DNA of 20,946 bases from a candidate division GN15 bacterium (GTDB lineage: Bacteria; Zixibacteria; MSB-5A5; GN15; FEB-12), in NCBI GenBank assembly GCA_014729205.1, contig WJKG01000410.1:1-20946 (forward strand), read 5' to 3'. The notes beneath the pieces were generated by a model that searched no databases, had not been told where the DNA came from, and worked only from the letters and a program-made list of their open reading frames with translations. Below, one piece after another: positions 7,327 to 15,669 of the stretch (the first letter of the stretch is position 1; each line of letters begins with the position of its first letter). Both the position numbers and the translations under genes were made by a program.

Positions 7327-8473
7327 ATGGCACTTTTGACCGAGATTAAAGGACGCCTTCCGGAGCTCGAAGAACGCCTCGATAAACTAGCGGGGTTTCT
7401 TTGACCTGGATAAACGTCAGGCGAAGATAGCACAGCTCGAGAAGCTCTCGACGGCCGAGGATTTCTGGAACGACAACCAGGCAGCCCAGGAGACCCTCAA
7501 GGAGATTTCGGCCCATAAGAAGTGGGTCGAAGCGTACAACAGTATTGCTTCCGAGTTTGCCGATCTGGCCGAGTTGATTGAGCTTACCGAGGACGACGAT
7601 GGCTCCGAGGCACAAGAGCTTCGAAACAACGCCGACAGTATCGTCAGCCGGCTCGAGAAGCTCGAATTCGAAGCTCTCCTCTCCGGACCCGATGACCACC
7701 GGGACGCGATCCTGACCATCCATCCCGGAGCTGGAGGCACCGAATCGCAGGACTGGGCCGACATGCTCTTCCGTATGTACAACCGCTGGGTCGAACGAAA
7801 GGGCTTCACAACCGAACTCATCGACTATCAGCCGGGCGAAGAAGCCGGATTGAAGTCCGCTGCCATGGAGGTCAAAGGCGATTTCGTCTATGGCTTCCTG
7901 AAGGCTGAATCGGGCGTCCATCGACTGGTCCGCATCTCACCTTTCGATGCCAGTTCCCGCCGCCACACCTCCTTTGTCTCGGTGCATGTCTTGCCGATGA
8001 TCACCAGCAATGTTGATATTGAGATTAGGGACGAAGATGTCCGTATCGACACATACCGTGCGAGCGGTGCTGGTGGCCAGCACGTCAATAAGACTTCATC
8101 GGCTGTCAGGCTCACCCACGAGCCTACCGGTATCGTGGTCACCTGCCAGTCCGAGCGATCCCAGCACAAGAACCGTGATGCCGCCTTCAGGGTACTCCGT
8201 GCCCGCCTCTACGAGCTTCAGCGCGAAGAAGAAGCCAAGAAGATGCAGAAGTACGAAGCTGGCAAAAAGAAGATCGAGTGGGGATCGCAGATACGTTCCT
8301 ATGTCTTCCACCCTTACAACATGGTCAAGGACCACCGCACGGATGCCGAAACCGGCAACCTGCAGGCGGTCTTGGACGGCGACATAGACCAATTCATCGA
8401 AGCCTACCTCGCCGACCCGGATCTCAACGACTCCCTCGGCCTGAGCTCGAGCAATAATGGAAATGATGAGTGA
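7327..8473 (+). CDS. prfB: Peptide chain release factor 2, made by programmed +1 frameshift
   Basis: Recognises UGA/UAA stop codons on the ribosome and triggers peptide release. The ATG at 7327 opens a 25-codon frame that stops at TGA 7402-7404. Shifting +1 at CTT TGA C continues as DLDKRQAKIAQLEKL and on to the stop at 8471-8473, giving about 381 residues. Counted through the shift, the stop-reading tripeptide SPF falls at 204-206 and GGQ at 249-251. These are almost the positions in E. coli RF2 (205-207, 250-252), which supports both the start and the shift. The C-terminus is about 15 residues longer than E. coli RF2 and rich in Ser/Asn. The pta gene follows within 27 bases. Expression should be autoregulated by the in-frame UGA. 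Confidence 0.97.
7390..7405 (+). promoter_or_regulatory. RF2 programmed +1 frameshift site
   Basis: GCGGGGTTTCTTTGAC: an SD-like GGGG, a three-base spacer TTT, the slippery CTT, the stop TGA and a following C. Compared with the classical AGGGGG TAT CTT TGA C, the spacing is the same but the SD-like part is shorter and the spacer is TTT. The C after TGA is the weak termination context expected here. Confidence 0.95.
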
Positions 8474-8500
8474 ACTACATAAACTCTCTGGATGTGTGAA

Positions 8501-9493
8501 ATGAACGTTCTCAGCAAAATCAAAGATCGCGCGCGCAAGGCGAAACGGCGGGTTGTCTTGCCCGAGGGTACCGAACCGCGCGCCATTCAGGCCGCCAAGA
8601 AGATCGTCTCCGAGGAAATCGGCAGCGTCACCCTTCTCGGCGACCAGAAGGAAATCGAGAAGCTGGCCGGTGAACACGGTCTCAACCTGGGCAAGATGGA
8701 GATCGTCAACCCCGCCCACGGCAAGGAGTTTAACCGCTTCGTCGCCGACCTGGTCGAACTGCGCAAGCACAAAGGCTTGACCGAGGACCAGGCCAGGACT
8801 CTCATGATGAACCCGCTGTATTACGGCGCCATGATGGTCCGGCATGACATTGTCCACGCCAGCGTGGCCGGCTCGGTCAACACCACTGGCGACGTGCTTC
8901 GCGCTGCCATTCATGTGCTCGGACTGGCCGAGGGAATCAAGGTCGTCTCCAGCTGCTTCTTGATGAGCCTTCCGAAATTCGGCGAGGAGTTGGACAAACC
9001 GTTCATGTTCGGCGATTGCGCCGTGGTCCCCAACCCCACCGCCGAGGAGCTCGCCTCTATTGCCGCCAGTACCGCCGGCACCATGAAGAGCTTGCTCGAT
9101 ATCGAACCGAAAGTTGCCATGCTGTCATTCTCCACGAAGGGCTCGGCGCGTCACGCCGATGTGGAAAAAGTCACCAAGGCGCTGGATATCCTCAAGCAGG
9201 AGCACCCCGATATCAAAGCCGATGGTGAGATGCAGCTCGATGCTGCCGTTATCGCATCGATCGGCAAGCGCAAGGCCCCCGACAGCGAGATCGCCGGCCA
9301 GGCCAATGTGCTCATATTCCCTGACCTGGACGCCGGCAATATTGGCTACAAGCTCACTGAGCGCTTCGCGGGTGCCTCGGCCACCGGGCCGATCATCCAG
9401 GGACTGGCCAAGCCTGCCAACGACCTCTCGCGGGGATGCTCAGCCGAAGATATTGTGAATGTTAGCGCTATCGCCATGCTGATGAGAGGGTAG
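8501..9493 (+). CDS. pta: Phosphate acetyltransferase (or phosphate butyryltransferase relative)
   Basis: About 330 residues, the length of the single-domain Pta form without the N-terminal DRTGG part. Converts acetyl-CoA and phosphate to acetyl phosphate and CoA. Family motifs: RRVVLPEGTEPRAIQAA near the N-terminus, MLSFSTKGSA in the middle, then ANVLIFPDLDAGNIGYKL and QGLAKPANDLSRG toward the end. The ATG at 8501 is chosen because GGATGTG, close to GGAGGTG, lies four bases upstream. An in-frame ATG at 8492 is the alternative. Acetate kinase is not in the window. It is followed after four bases by the aminotransferase, so the genes are cotranscribed. A butyryl or other acyl specificity cannot be excluded by reading alone. 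Confidence 0.92.
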   Translation: MNVLSKIKDRARKAKRRVVLPEGTEPRAIQAAKKIVSEEIGSVTLLGDQKEIEKLAGEHGLNLGKMEIVNPAHGKEFNRFVADLVELRKHKGLTEDQARTLMMNPLYYGAMMVRHDIVHASVAGSVNTTGDVLRAAIHVLGLAEGIKVVSSCFLMSLPKFGEELDKPFMFGDCAVVPNPTAEELASIAASTAGTMKSLLDIEPKVAMLSFSTKGSARHADVEKVTKALDILKQEHPDIKADGEMQLDAAVIASIGKRKAPDSEIAGQANVLIFPDLDAGNIGYKLTERFAGASATGPIIQGLAKPANDLSRGCSAEDIVNVSAIAMLMRG

Positions 9494-9497
9494 TTAC

Positions 9498-10715
9498 ATG
9501 AGTCTAAGCCAGATAGCACGGGAGATCGCCGAGTCCCCGACCCTCGCCATGAATGAGAAGGCGCGCCTTCTCCGCGAAAAGGGCGAAAAGGTAATCCACC
9601 TGGGAGCCGGCGAACCAAAATGCAAGGTACCAATGGATGCCGTCATGGCGGCAGCAGGAAAACTCACCTCGTGTGAGATCCGCTATACCCCCACCGAGGG
9701 CATCCCGGCGCTGATCAAGGCCATTATCCGCTACACCGAGGAGTACTACAACAAGACCGTCACCAAGGATGAAGTAGTCGTCTCGGCAGGGGCCAAACAG
9801 GCCATCTACAATCTGATGATGACCATTCTGAACCCACAGGACGAAGTCATTATCGTCTCGCCATACTGGGTCAGCTATCCGGAAATCGTCAAGATGCTCT
9901 ATGGCATCCCGGTCATCGTCCAACCAGAGGATGGCCGCTTCTATCCACGGATGGAAGATATAACCAAGAGCGTCGGATCCTACACCAAGGCGATCATCAT
10001 CAACAGCCCGAACAACCCCTCAGGAATCGTCTATCCTCCGGAGTTGATCAAGGAGCTGGTAGAATACTGCGAGAAGAAAGAAATCTACCTCATAATGGAC
10101 GACATCTACCATCGCCTGGTGTTCGGCAAGAACAAGTGGGTCTCGGCCTTCGATTACGCCAAAGACCAGTCGGATTCCTCGCGGTTGATCGTCGTCAACG
10201 GCGTCTCCAAATCGTACGCCATGACGGGTTTCCGTATTGGCTGGACAATCGCCAACCCCAGGATCACCAAGGTCATGATCAATGTGGCGGCCCAGAATAC
10301 GTCCTGCCCCTCAGTCATCCAGCAACAAGCCGCCGCGGGCGCTCTGAATGGAATCCAGTCGGGCGTGGAAAACCTTCGCCTTACCCTGGAAAACAACGCC
10401 AAGGTCATGATGAACGAACTCAACTCCTTTACCGATATCCGCACCGTCGAACCCGATGGCACCTTCTACTGCCTGCCGGACTTCAGTGCCTACGAAAAGG
10501 ACTCCGTCAAGCTCTCCAGGTTCCTGCTTGAAAAGGCCCTGGTGGTAACCGTCCCGGGTAAGGAGTTCGGCCGCGAGGGGCACCTTCGCCTCTCCTACTG
10601 CGGCACGATCAAGGATGTCATGGAAGGCGTGGCGCGTATCAAGTGGGCCCTCGATCCCGAATCGCCCAATGAAATCTACATCGGCGATCGCAAGCTCAGG
10701 AGGGATTGGAAATGA
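9498..10715 (+). CDS. PLP-dependent class I/II aminotransferase, aspartate aminotransferase-like
   Basis: 405 residues, fold type I. The N-terminus carries IHLGAGEPKCKVP, then NSPNNPSG beginning at N169, a DDIYHRLVF motif, and SKSYAMTGFRIGW with the PLP lysine at K238. LRLSYCG near the C-terminus supplies the carboxylate-binding Arg. This pattern is that of subgroup I-gamma aspartate aminotransferases and relatives that use aspartate, glutamate, alanine or aromatic donors; the exact substrate is open. It begins four bases after pta, and its TGA overlaps the ATG of pckA. Transamination to oxaloacetate would feed directly into PEP carboxykinase, a plausible reason for the pairing. Confidence 0.92.
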   Translation: MSLSQIAREIAESPTLAMNEKARLLREKGEKVIHLGAGEPKCKVPMDAVMAAAGKLTSCEIRYTPTEGIPALIKAIIRYTEEYYNKTVTKDEVVVSAGAKQAIYNLMMTILNPQDEVIIVSPYWVSYPEIVKMLYGIPVIVQPEDGRFYPRMEDITKSVGSYTKAIIINSPNNPSGIVYPPELIKELVEYCEKKEIYLIMDDIYHRLVFGKNKWVSAFDYAKDQSDSSRLIVVNGVSKSYAMTGFRIGWTIANPRITKVMINVAAQNTSCPSVIQQQAAAGALNGIQSGVENLRLTLENNAKVMMNELNSFTDIRTVEPDGTFYCLPDFSAYEKDSVKLSRFLLEKALVVTVPGKEFGREGHLRLSYCGTIKDVMEGVARIKWALDPESPNEIYIGDRKLRRDWK

Positions 10716-12382
10716 ACCAGTATATCATCGACGTCAAGTCGCCGACTCACGACCAGCGAAAAGCCGTCAAGAGCGAATACGGCCTGGACAATCATGGCCT
10801 GACTAACCTGAACAACGTCTACTGGAACCTGCCCACGGAAGCGCTCTATGAAGAAGTCATCTTTCGCAGCGAGGGCCACATCTCCCACATGGGACCGGTG
10901 ATCGTCAACACCGGCAAGCATACCGCGCGCGCCGCCAATGACAAGTTCATCGTTAAAGAAGCCTCTACCGAGGACAAGGTCTGGTGGGGACAGTACAATC
11001 GTCCTGTCAGCCTCGACAAATTCAACCTCGTACTCAACCGCCTGCAGGGCTTCCTGCAGGGCCGGGACCTGTTCGTGCAGGATTGCTACGGTGGCGCCGA
11101 CAAGAACTACCGTCTCCCTGTTCGCATCATTACGGAGTACGCCTGGCACAGCCTGTTCGCGCGGAACATGCTTATCCCCGCCGAGACTAACGAAGAACTG
11201 CGCAAGTTCATACCGGAGTTCACGGTCCTGGCAGTACCATCGTTTAAAGGCGTGCCGGAGATCGATGGTACCGTGTCCGATACCTTCATTCTGCTCAACT
11301 TCGACCAGAAGATCTGCATCATCGGCAACTCCGGCTATGGCGGTGAAATCAAAAAATCAGTCTTCACCGTACTGAACTACCTGCTGCCTCTCGAGGGCGT
11401 CCTGACCATGCACTGTTCTGCCAATGTCGGCGCCAACGGCGACACGGCGCTCTTCTTCGGTCTCTCCGGCACCGGTAAGACAACACTCTCGGCCGATCCC
11501 AACCGCGGCTTGATCGGCGACGATGAACACGGTTGGTCGGACGACGGCATCTTCAACTTCGAGGGAGGTTGCTACGCGAAAGTCATCTCCCTCTCCCCCA
11601 CAGCCGAGCCGCAGATTTACGCCTGCACGCGCAAATTCGGCACCGTGCTGGAAAACGTCGTCTTCGATCCCGTTACACGTCGACTCGACCTCGACGATGA
11701 AACCATGACCGAGAACACGCGGGCTGCGTACCCGCTGCACTACATCGACAATGCCGTCCCCACTAAGATGGGCGGTCACCCGAAGAACATCATCATGCTC
11801 ACGTGCGATGCATCCGGTGTGATGCCGCCAATCGCGAAACTCACCCCCGAGCAGGCGATGTATCACTTCATTTCCGGCTACACGTCGAAGGTCAGCGGCA
11901 CCGAGATTGATCTGGGCAAAGAACCGGAAATCACCTTCAGTGCCTGCTTTGGTGCCCCGTTCATGGTGCATCACCCGGCGTACTATGCCGAGATGCTCAG
12001 AAACAAGATGCTCAAGTACAATGTGAACTGCTGGTTGGTCAACACCGGCTGGACCGGTGGCCAGTACGGCATCGGCAAGCGCATGTCGATCCGACATACG
12101 CGCGCCCTGCTCAACGATGCCCTGTCCGGCAAGCTGCTCGAGTCGGAATTCTACACCGATCCCGTCTTCGGCTTCCAGGTGCCCAAAGAGGCTCCGGATG
12201 TCCCGACAGAGGTCCTGAATCCGGCCAATACATGGAGTGATAAGCAAGCGTACAAGGAGAAATACCTGATGCTGGCCTCACTGTTCATCGAGAACTTCAA
12301 GAAGTTCGCCGATGGTACCCCCGAGGAAGTAATCAAAGCCGGGCCGGTTAAACAGGACTTCGAGCCCGGCGTCGTGAACTGA
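10712..12382 (+). CDS. pckA: Phosphoenolpyruvate carboxykinase (ATP)
   Basis: 556 residues, near the E. coli length of 540. Decarboxylates and phosphorylates oxaloacetate to PEP with ATP, the entry step of gluconeogenesis. The ATP P-loop GLSGTGKTT is at residues 250-258, followed by LSADPNRGLIGDDEHGW with the metal-binding Asp pair and by FEGGCYAK. LPVRIITEYAWHSLFARNM and NTGWTGGQYG are also typical. The start is the ATG at 10712, eight bases after AGGAGG (10698-10703), sharing an ATGA with the aminotransferase stop. A TTG at 10706 is too close to that site. A hairpin follows the stop. Confidence 0.97.
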   Translation: MNQYIIDVKSPTHDQRKAVKSEYGLDNHGLTNLNNVYWNLPTEALYEEVIFRSEGHISHMGPVIVNTGKHTARAANDKFIVKEASTEDKVWWGQYNRPVSLDKFNLVLNRLQGFLQGRDLFVQDCYGGADKNYRLPVRIITEYAWHSLFARNMLIPAETNEELRKFIPEFTVLAVPSFKGVPEIDGTVSDTFILLNFDQKICIIGNSGYGGEIKKSVFTVLNYLLPLEGVLTMHCSANVGANGDTALFFGLSGTGKTTLSADPNRGLIGDDEHGWSDDGIFNFEGGCYAKVISLSPTAEPQIYACTRKFGTVLENVVFDPVTRRLDLDDETMTENTRAAYPLHYIDNAVPTKMGGHPKNIIMLTCDASGVMPPIAKLTPEQAMYHFISGYTSKVSGTEIDLGKEPEITFSACFGAPFMVHHPAYYAEMLRNKMLKYNVNCWLVNTGWTGGQYGIGKRMSIRHTRALLNDALSGKLLESEFYTDPVFGFQVPKEAPDVPTEVLNPANTWSDKQAYKEKYLMLASLFIENFKKFADGTPEEVIKAGPVKQDFEPGVVN

Positions 12383-12404
12383 CAACGCTGTGAGTGATAA
12401 ACCT

Positions 12405-12437
12405 GTTGCCCTCTGTCGCCCGACGGCAGAGGGCGAC
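12405..12437 (+). terminator. Hairpin after pckA, weak terminator or mRNA 3'-end stabiliser
   Basis: GTTGCCCTCTG (12405-12415) pairs with CAGAGGGCGAC (12427-12437): 11 pairs with one G-U and an 11-base loop. The following TGTTGTTGGGG is only a weak U-tract, so full termination is doubtful. It may lower expression of fmdB and glcD relative to pckA or protect the upstream mRNA. Confidence 0.5.
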
Positions 12438-12456
12438 TGTTGTTGGGGAAGACATC

Positions 12457-12783
12457 ATGCCAACATACGAGTACCGTTGCGACGAATGCGGCCACAAGTT
12501 CGAGGAGTTTCAGTCCATTTCCGCACCCCCGGTCGACCATTGCCCGAAATGTGGTGGCGTGCCGCGACGACTGATCTCCGGTGGTACCGGACTCATTTTC
12601 AAAGGCTCCGGCTTCTATATCACTGACTACCGCGACAAGAAGTACAAAGACGCCGAATCAAAAGAACGTGCCGACAAAACCGAAGCGAGGTCCGGCAAGG
12701 ACTCCACGAGCTCAAGTGAGTCATCGAAGAAGTCCGACTCGACAGACTCCAGTTCCTCCACGAACAAACCTTCCGGCGACTGA
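12457..12783 (+). CDS. FmdB-family zinc ribbon protein with low-complexity tail
   Basis: 108 residues. The N-terminus MPTYEYRCDECGHKFEEF followed by HCPKCGG is the CxxC...CxxC zinc ribbon of the FmdB/putative regulatory protein family. GTGLIFKGSGFYITDYR is the conserved segment that follows in this family. From about residue 65 the protein is almost only Lys, Ser, Asp, Glu and Thr, probably disordered. The molecular role of the family is not established. The ATG at 12457 follows GGGGAA at suitable distance. The TGA is followed by GAGGTGA, the ribosome site of the next gene, 11 bases away, so the two are cotranslated. Confidence 0.9.
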   Translation: MPTYEYRCDECGHKFEEFQSISAPPVDHCPKCGGVPRRLISGGTGLIFKGSGFYITDYRDKKYKDAESKERADKTEARSGKDSTSSSESSKKSDSTDSSSSTNKPSGD

Positions 12784-12794
12784 GGTGACTTGGC

Positions 12795-14156
12795 GTGGCG
12801 TCCATCGACTACCACAAACTCAGTTCAGCCCTCAGCGAGAACGGCCGCCTCGTTACCGATCCGGCCGGCTATGAGGCGTATACGCACGACGCCACCGCCG
12901 ACACCGGAGTCCCCGGCGCTATTGTCCTCGCCTCCAACGCCAATGATGTCCGCGCCACTGTCCTGTTCTGTCGCAAGCACAACCTCGCCATCGTACCGCG
13001 TGGCGCCGGCACCGGCCTCTCCGGTGGCTGTGTTCCTTCCGAAGGTGCATTGGTGCTCTCCACCGAGGCCCTTGATGACATTGAAATCATGCCCGATGAG
13101 AGAACCGCCGTATGTGGACCGGGAGTAATTACACGAGATTTGATCGACGCTGCTGAGGCTGTCGGCCTCACCTATGCCCCGGACCCGGCCTCCTATACCG
13201 AATCCACGCTCGGCGGCAACGTTGCCGAGAATGCCGGTGGCCTGCGATGCGTCAAGTACGGCGTTACCAGAGACTATGTTGTCGGCCTGCAGGCTATCAC
13301 CACCGATGGCTCCACCATCAACACCGGTTGGTTCACCGAGCGTCCGACGTTCGAATTCGGCGAACTGCTCATCGGCTCCGAAGGCACCCTGGCCATCATC
13401 ACCTCTATCGCGGTGTCTCTTATCAAGCCGATCGGGCGCGGTACCACCATACTGGCAGCGTTTGGTGAACCATCAGATGCAGCCAGGACCGTGTTCGCCC
13501 TCCGTCGAGCCGGCCTGGTCCCCACTGTCATGGAGTTCATGGACGGCGATGCCATCAACTGCTCCAACGCTTACGAACCCACCGAAGGTCTCCACAGGGC
13601 CGCCGCCCTTTTGCTGTTTGAAACCGACCCGCGCCACCATGACATGGAGCGACTCATTGAGAGCATTTGTACGGACAACCGTTGCACGGTACTAAGAGCC
13701 GAACCTGACCCACACCGGGCTGAAGACCTCTGGCGTGTGCGACGAAACCTCTCCAGGGCAATCACGGACATGGCCGCTCTGCGCGTCTCCGAGGACGTAG
13801 CCGTACCAATCTCGCGATTTGCGGACTTGGTCGCCTTTGTCGACCAGATGAATCACAGCAGTGACTACCGCATCAACACCTTCGGTCATGCTGGCGATGG
13901 GAACCTGCACGTGAGCTTCCTCTCACAGCATGACACGTCCCGTGACCGCGAGAACATCGACAGCCTCGTTGAAATCCTGATGCGCAAGACGATCGAACTC
14001 GGGGGCACACTCACCGGCGAACATGGCATCGGACTGGCCAAACGTCGTCTGCTTCCCCTCGAGTTTGACCCACCAACGCTGCAATTTATGCGCCGCATCA
14101 AGGACGTCTTCGACCCCACCGGAATCATGAACCCCGACAAAATATTCCCCGTTTGA
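12795..14156 (+). CDS. FAD-linked oxidase, GlcD-like (glycolate / D-lactate dehydrogenase subunit)
   Basis: 453 residues, VAO/PCMH flavoprotein fold. The FAD domain carries VPRGAGTGLSGGCVP, STLGGNVAENAGG and LLIGSEGTLAIIT. The C-terminal cap domain ends with GHAGDGNLHVSF, GEHGIGLAKR and FDPTGIMNPDKIFP, all hallmarks of GlcD and D-lactate dehydrogenases. These oxidise 2-hydroxy acids to 2-oxo acids. No GlcE or GlcF partner gene follows in the window, so it may act with a partner elsewhere or be a single-subunit D-2-hydroxyacid dehydrogenase. The start is GTG at 12795, six bases after GAGGTGA (12782-12788). The gene ends 148 bases before the citrate synthase gene, which has its own promoter. 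Confidence 0.92.
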   Translation: MASIDYHKLSSALSENGRLVTDPAGYEAYTHDATADTGVPGAIVLASNANDVRATVLFCRKHNLAIVPRGAGTGLSGGCVPSEGALVLSTEALDDIEIMPDERTAVCGPGVITRDLIDAAEAVGLTYAPDPASYTESTLGGNVAENAGGLRCVKYGVTRDYVVGLQAITTDGSTINTGWFTERPTFEFGELLIGSEGTLAIITSIAVSLIKPIGRGTTILAAFGEPSDAARTVFALRRAGLVPTVMEFMDGDAINCSNAYEPTEGLHRAAALLLFETDPRHHDMERLIESICTDNRCTVLRAEPDPHRAEDLWRVRRNLSRAITDMAALRVSEDVAVPISRFADLVAFVDQMNHSSDYRINTFGHAGDGNLHVSFLSQHDTSRDRENIDSLVEILMRKTIELGGTLTGEHGIGLAKRRLLPLEFDPPTLQFMRRIKDVFDPTGIMNPDKIFPV

Positions 14157-14172
14157 GCATCTGTGTATCTTT

Positions 14173-14194
14173 TTGTCAGGTGCTTACTTGACAA
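14173..14194. promoter_or_regulatory. Candidate operator dyad over the citrate synthase -35 box
   Basis: TTGTCA (14173-14178) and TGACAA (14189-14194) form a perfect six-base inverted repeat with ten bases between. The right half covers most of the -35 hexamer, so a bound dimeric protein would block the promoter. No known regulator motif is recognised and chance is possible. Confidence 0.25.
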
Positions 14195-14216
14195 CCTTTT
14201 CACGCGGTTGTATAAT
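14188..14216 (+). promoter_or_regulatory. Consensus sigma-70 promoter of citrate synthase
   Basis: TTGACA (14188-14193), exactly 17 bases, then TATAAT (14211-14216): a full match to the consensus in both boxes. The transcript would begin near 14223, giving a leader of about 80 bases before the ATG at 14305. A strong constitutive promoter is expected unless repressed. Confidence 0.85.
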
Positions 14217-14304
14217 CGCCTCGTTGCGGTGCCCGCCGCACTCTCAAGTGGGAAGGTACAAGAGCATTTCTCATAGGAATCCGATACTCGGAAGGAGCCT
14301 TCGC

Positions 14305-15588
14305 ATGGCAAAATCAATCAAAGAGAAATTCGAGGCGTTAATCCCGAAGCTCCGTGAAGAGCGCGTGAAGCTGGTCAAGGGCCACGGTGACAAAAAGATC
14401 TCCGAATGTACCGTTGCCCAGGCGATCGGCGGCATGCGCGGCGTCAAGGCAATGGTCTGCGACACCTCCGTCGTCGAACCGGACAAGGGATTGATCATTC
14501 GCGGCGTCCCCATCATGAAGCTTACCAAGAAGCTTCCCGAGGAGATTTTCTGGATGCTGCTGATTGGCAAGCCTCCGACAAAGGACGAACTCGCCGGCTT
14601 CCAGAAGGAGCTGAAAGCACACGGTGAGGTCCCGAACTATGTCTGGCGCATCCTCAAGGCGATGCCCAAGACTTCGCACCCGATGGCTATGCTGGATACC
14701 GCCATTCTGGCCATGGAAAACGAATCGGTCTTCCGCAAGCGCTACGCCGAAGGTATGTCCAAGATGGACTACTGGGAGCCCGCGCTCGAAGACGCCATGC
14801 GCGTCATGGGAACCATTCACACCATCGCCGCCGGCGTCTACCGCATCAAGTACAAGAAGGCTGACCTGATCAACCCCTCAAAGAAGCTCGATTGGGCCGC
14901 CGATTTCGCCAAAATGCTGGGGCTGGCCCCCAAGAAGGGCGAAACCTACGACATGATGCGCCTTTACCTCACCCTGCACTGCGACCACGAGGGCGGCAAC
15001 GTGTCAGCCAATACCTGCCACACCGTCGGCTCGGCGCTCTCCGATCCATTCTACGCCGTCAGTGCCGGCCTGAACGGTCTGGCCGGTCCGCTGCACGGCC
15101 TGGCCAACCAGGAGTGCCTCAACTGGGTACTGGAGACAATGGACAAGTTCGGCGGGGCCCCGACCGAGGAGCAGATCGAAGAGTACGCCTGGGAAACACT
15201 CAACTCCGGTAAGGTCATTCCGGGCTACGGTCACGCCGTTCTGCGCGTTACCGACCCGCGCTTCACCGCTTTCCTCGAATTCGGCAGGAAGCACCTCAAG
15301 GACAAGCCGGTCTTCCAGACCGTCTCCCGCGTCTACGACGTAGTACCGAAAGTGCTCAAGAAGCATGGCAAGGCCAAGAACCCGTGGCCGAACGTCGATG
15401 CCGGCTCCGGATCTATCCTGTACAACTATGGCCTCAAGGAATTCGAGTACTATACCGTCCTGTTCTCGGTTTCGCGTTCCATGGGCATGCTCACGCAGTT
15501 GGTCCTCAACCGCGCCCTGGGCACACCCATTACCCGTCCGAAATCTGTCAGCACCGAGTGGCTGAAGAAACAGGTCGGCATGAAGTAA
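14305..15588 (+). CDS. gltA: Citrate synthase, eukaryote-like (mitochondrial) type
   Basis: 427 residues. Condenses oxaloacetate with acetyl-CoA to citrate, the first TCA cycle step. The catalytic triad is visible as H264 (GPLHGLANQE), H310 (GYGHAVLR) and D365 (PNVDAGSGS). The spacings of 46 and 55 residues equal those of pig heart H274/H320/D375. FEYYTVLFSVSRSMGMLTQL and LGTPITRPKSVSTEWL match the mitochondrial type far better than the usual bacterial GltA. Such enzymes are known in bacteria, for example Geobacteraceae. The equivalent of the animal DAHSG is DAGSG here. The ATG at 14305 is seven bases after AAGGAG; an upstream open extension to 14173 covers the promoter and is not coding. A terminator follows. 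Confidence 0.95.
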   Translation: MAKSIKEKFEALIPKLREERVKLVKGHGDKKISECTVAQAIGGMRGVKAMVCDTSVVEPDKGLIIRGVPIMKLTKKLPEEIFWMLLIGKPPTKDELAGFQKELKAHGEVPNYVWRILKAMPKTSHPMAMLDTAILAMENESVFRKRYAEGMSKMDYWEPALEDAMRVMGTIHTIAAGVYRIKYKKADLINPSKKLDWAADFAKMLGLAPKKGETYDMMRLYLTLHCDHEGGNVSANTCHTVGSALSDPFYAVSAGLNGLAGPLHGLANQECLNWVLETMDKFGGAPTEEQIEEYAWETLNSGKVIPGYGHAVLRVTDPRFTAFLEFGRKHLKDKPVFQTVSRVYDVVPKVLKKHGKAKNPWPNVDAGSGSILYNYGLKEFEYYTVLFSVSRSMGMLTQLVLNRALGTPITRPKSVSTEWLKKQVGMK

Positions 15589-15614
15589 GTCGATTACTTC
15601 CTTTTCGATACACG

Positions 15615-15645
15615 AAGGCGACCCCGAACCGGGGTCGCCTTTCTT
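15615..15645 (+). terminator. Intrinsic terminator of citrate synthase
   Basis: AAGGCGACCCC (15615-15625) and GGGGTCGCCTT (15631-15641) form a perfect 11-pair stem with a five-base loop, followed by TCTTG; with the stem's own T residues the tail reads TTTCTT. It lies 26 bases after the stop. It may also act for the convergent kinase gene, although the minus-strand tail TTCGTG is poor. Confidence 0.9.
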
Positions 15646-15669
15646 GTGCGTACGGTTGTAGCTGTAAAG

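Noticed and set aside
8096..8914. 272-codon minus-strand frame across the prfB-pta junction
   Set aside because: Antisense to two confirmed genes and spans their boundary.
11357..12247. 296-codon minus-strand frame opposite pckA
   Set aside because: Shadow of a highly conserved enzyme gene; no ribosome site or recognisable domain.
14173..14304. N-terminal extension of citrate synthase
   Set aside because: It covers a perfect promoter and the AAGGAG ribosome site; the protein from 14305 already has full family length.
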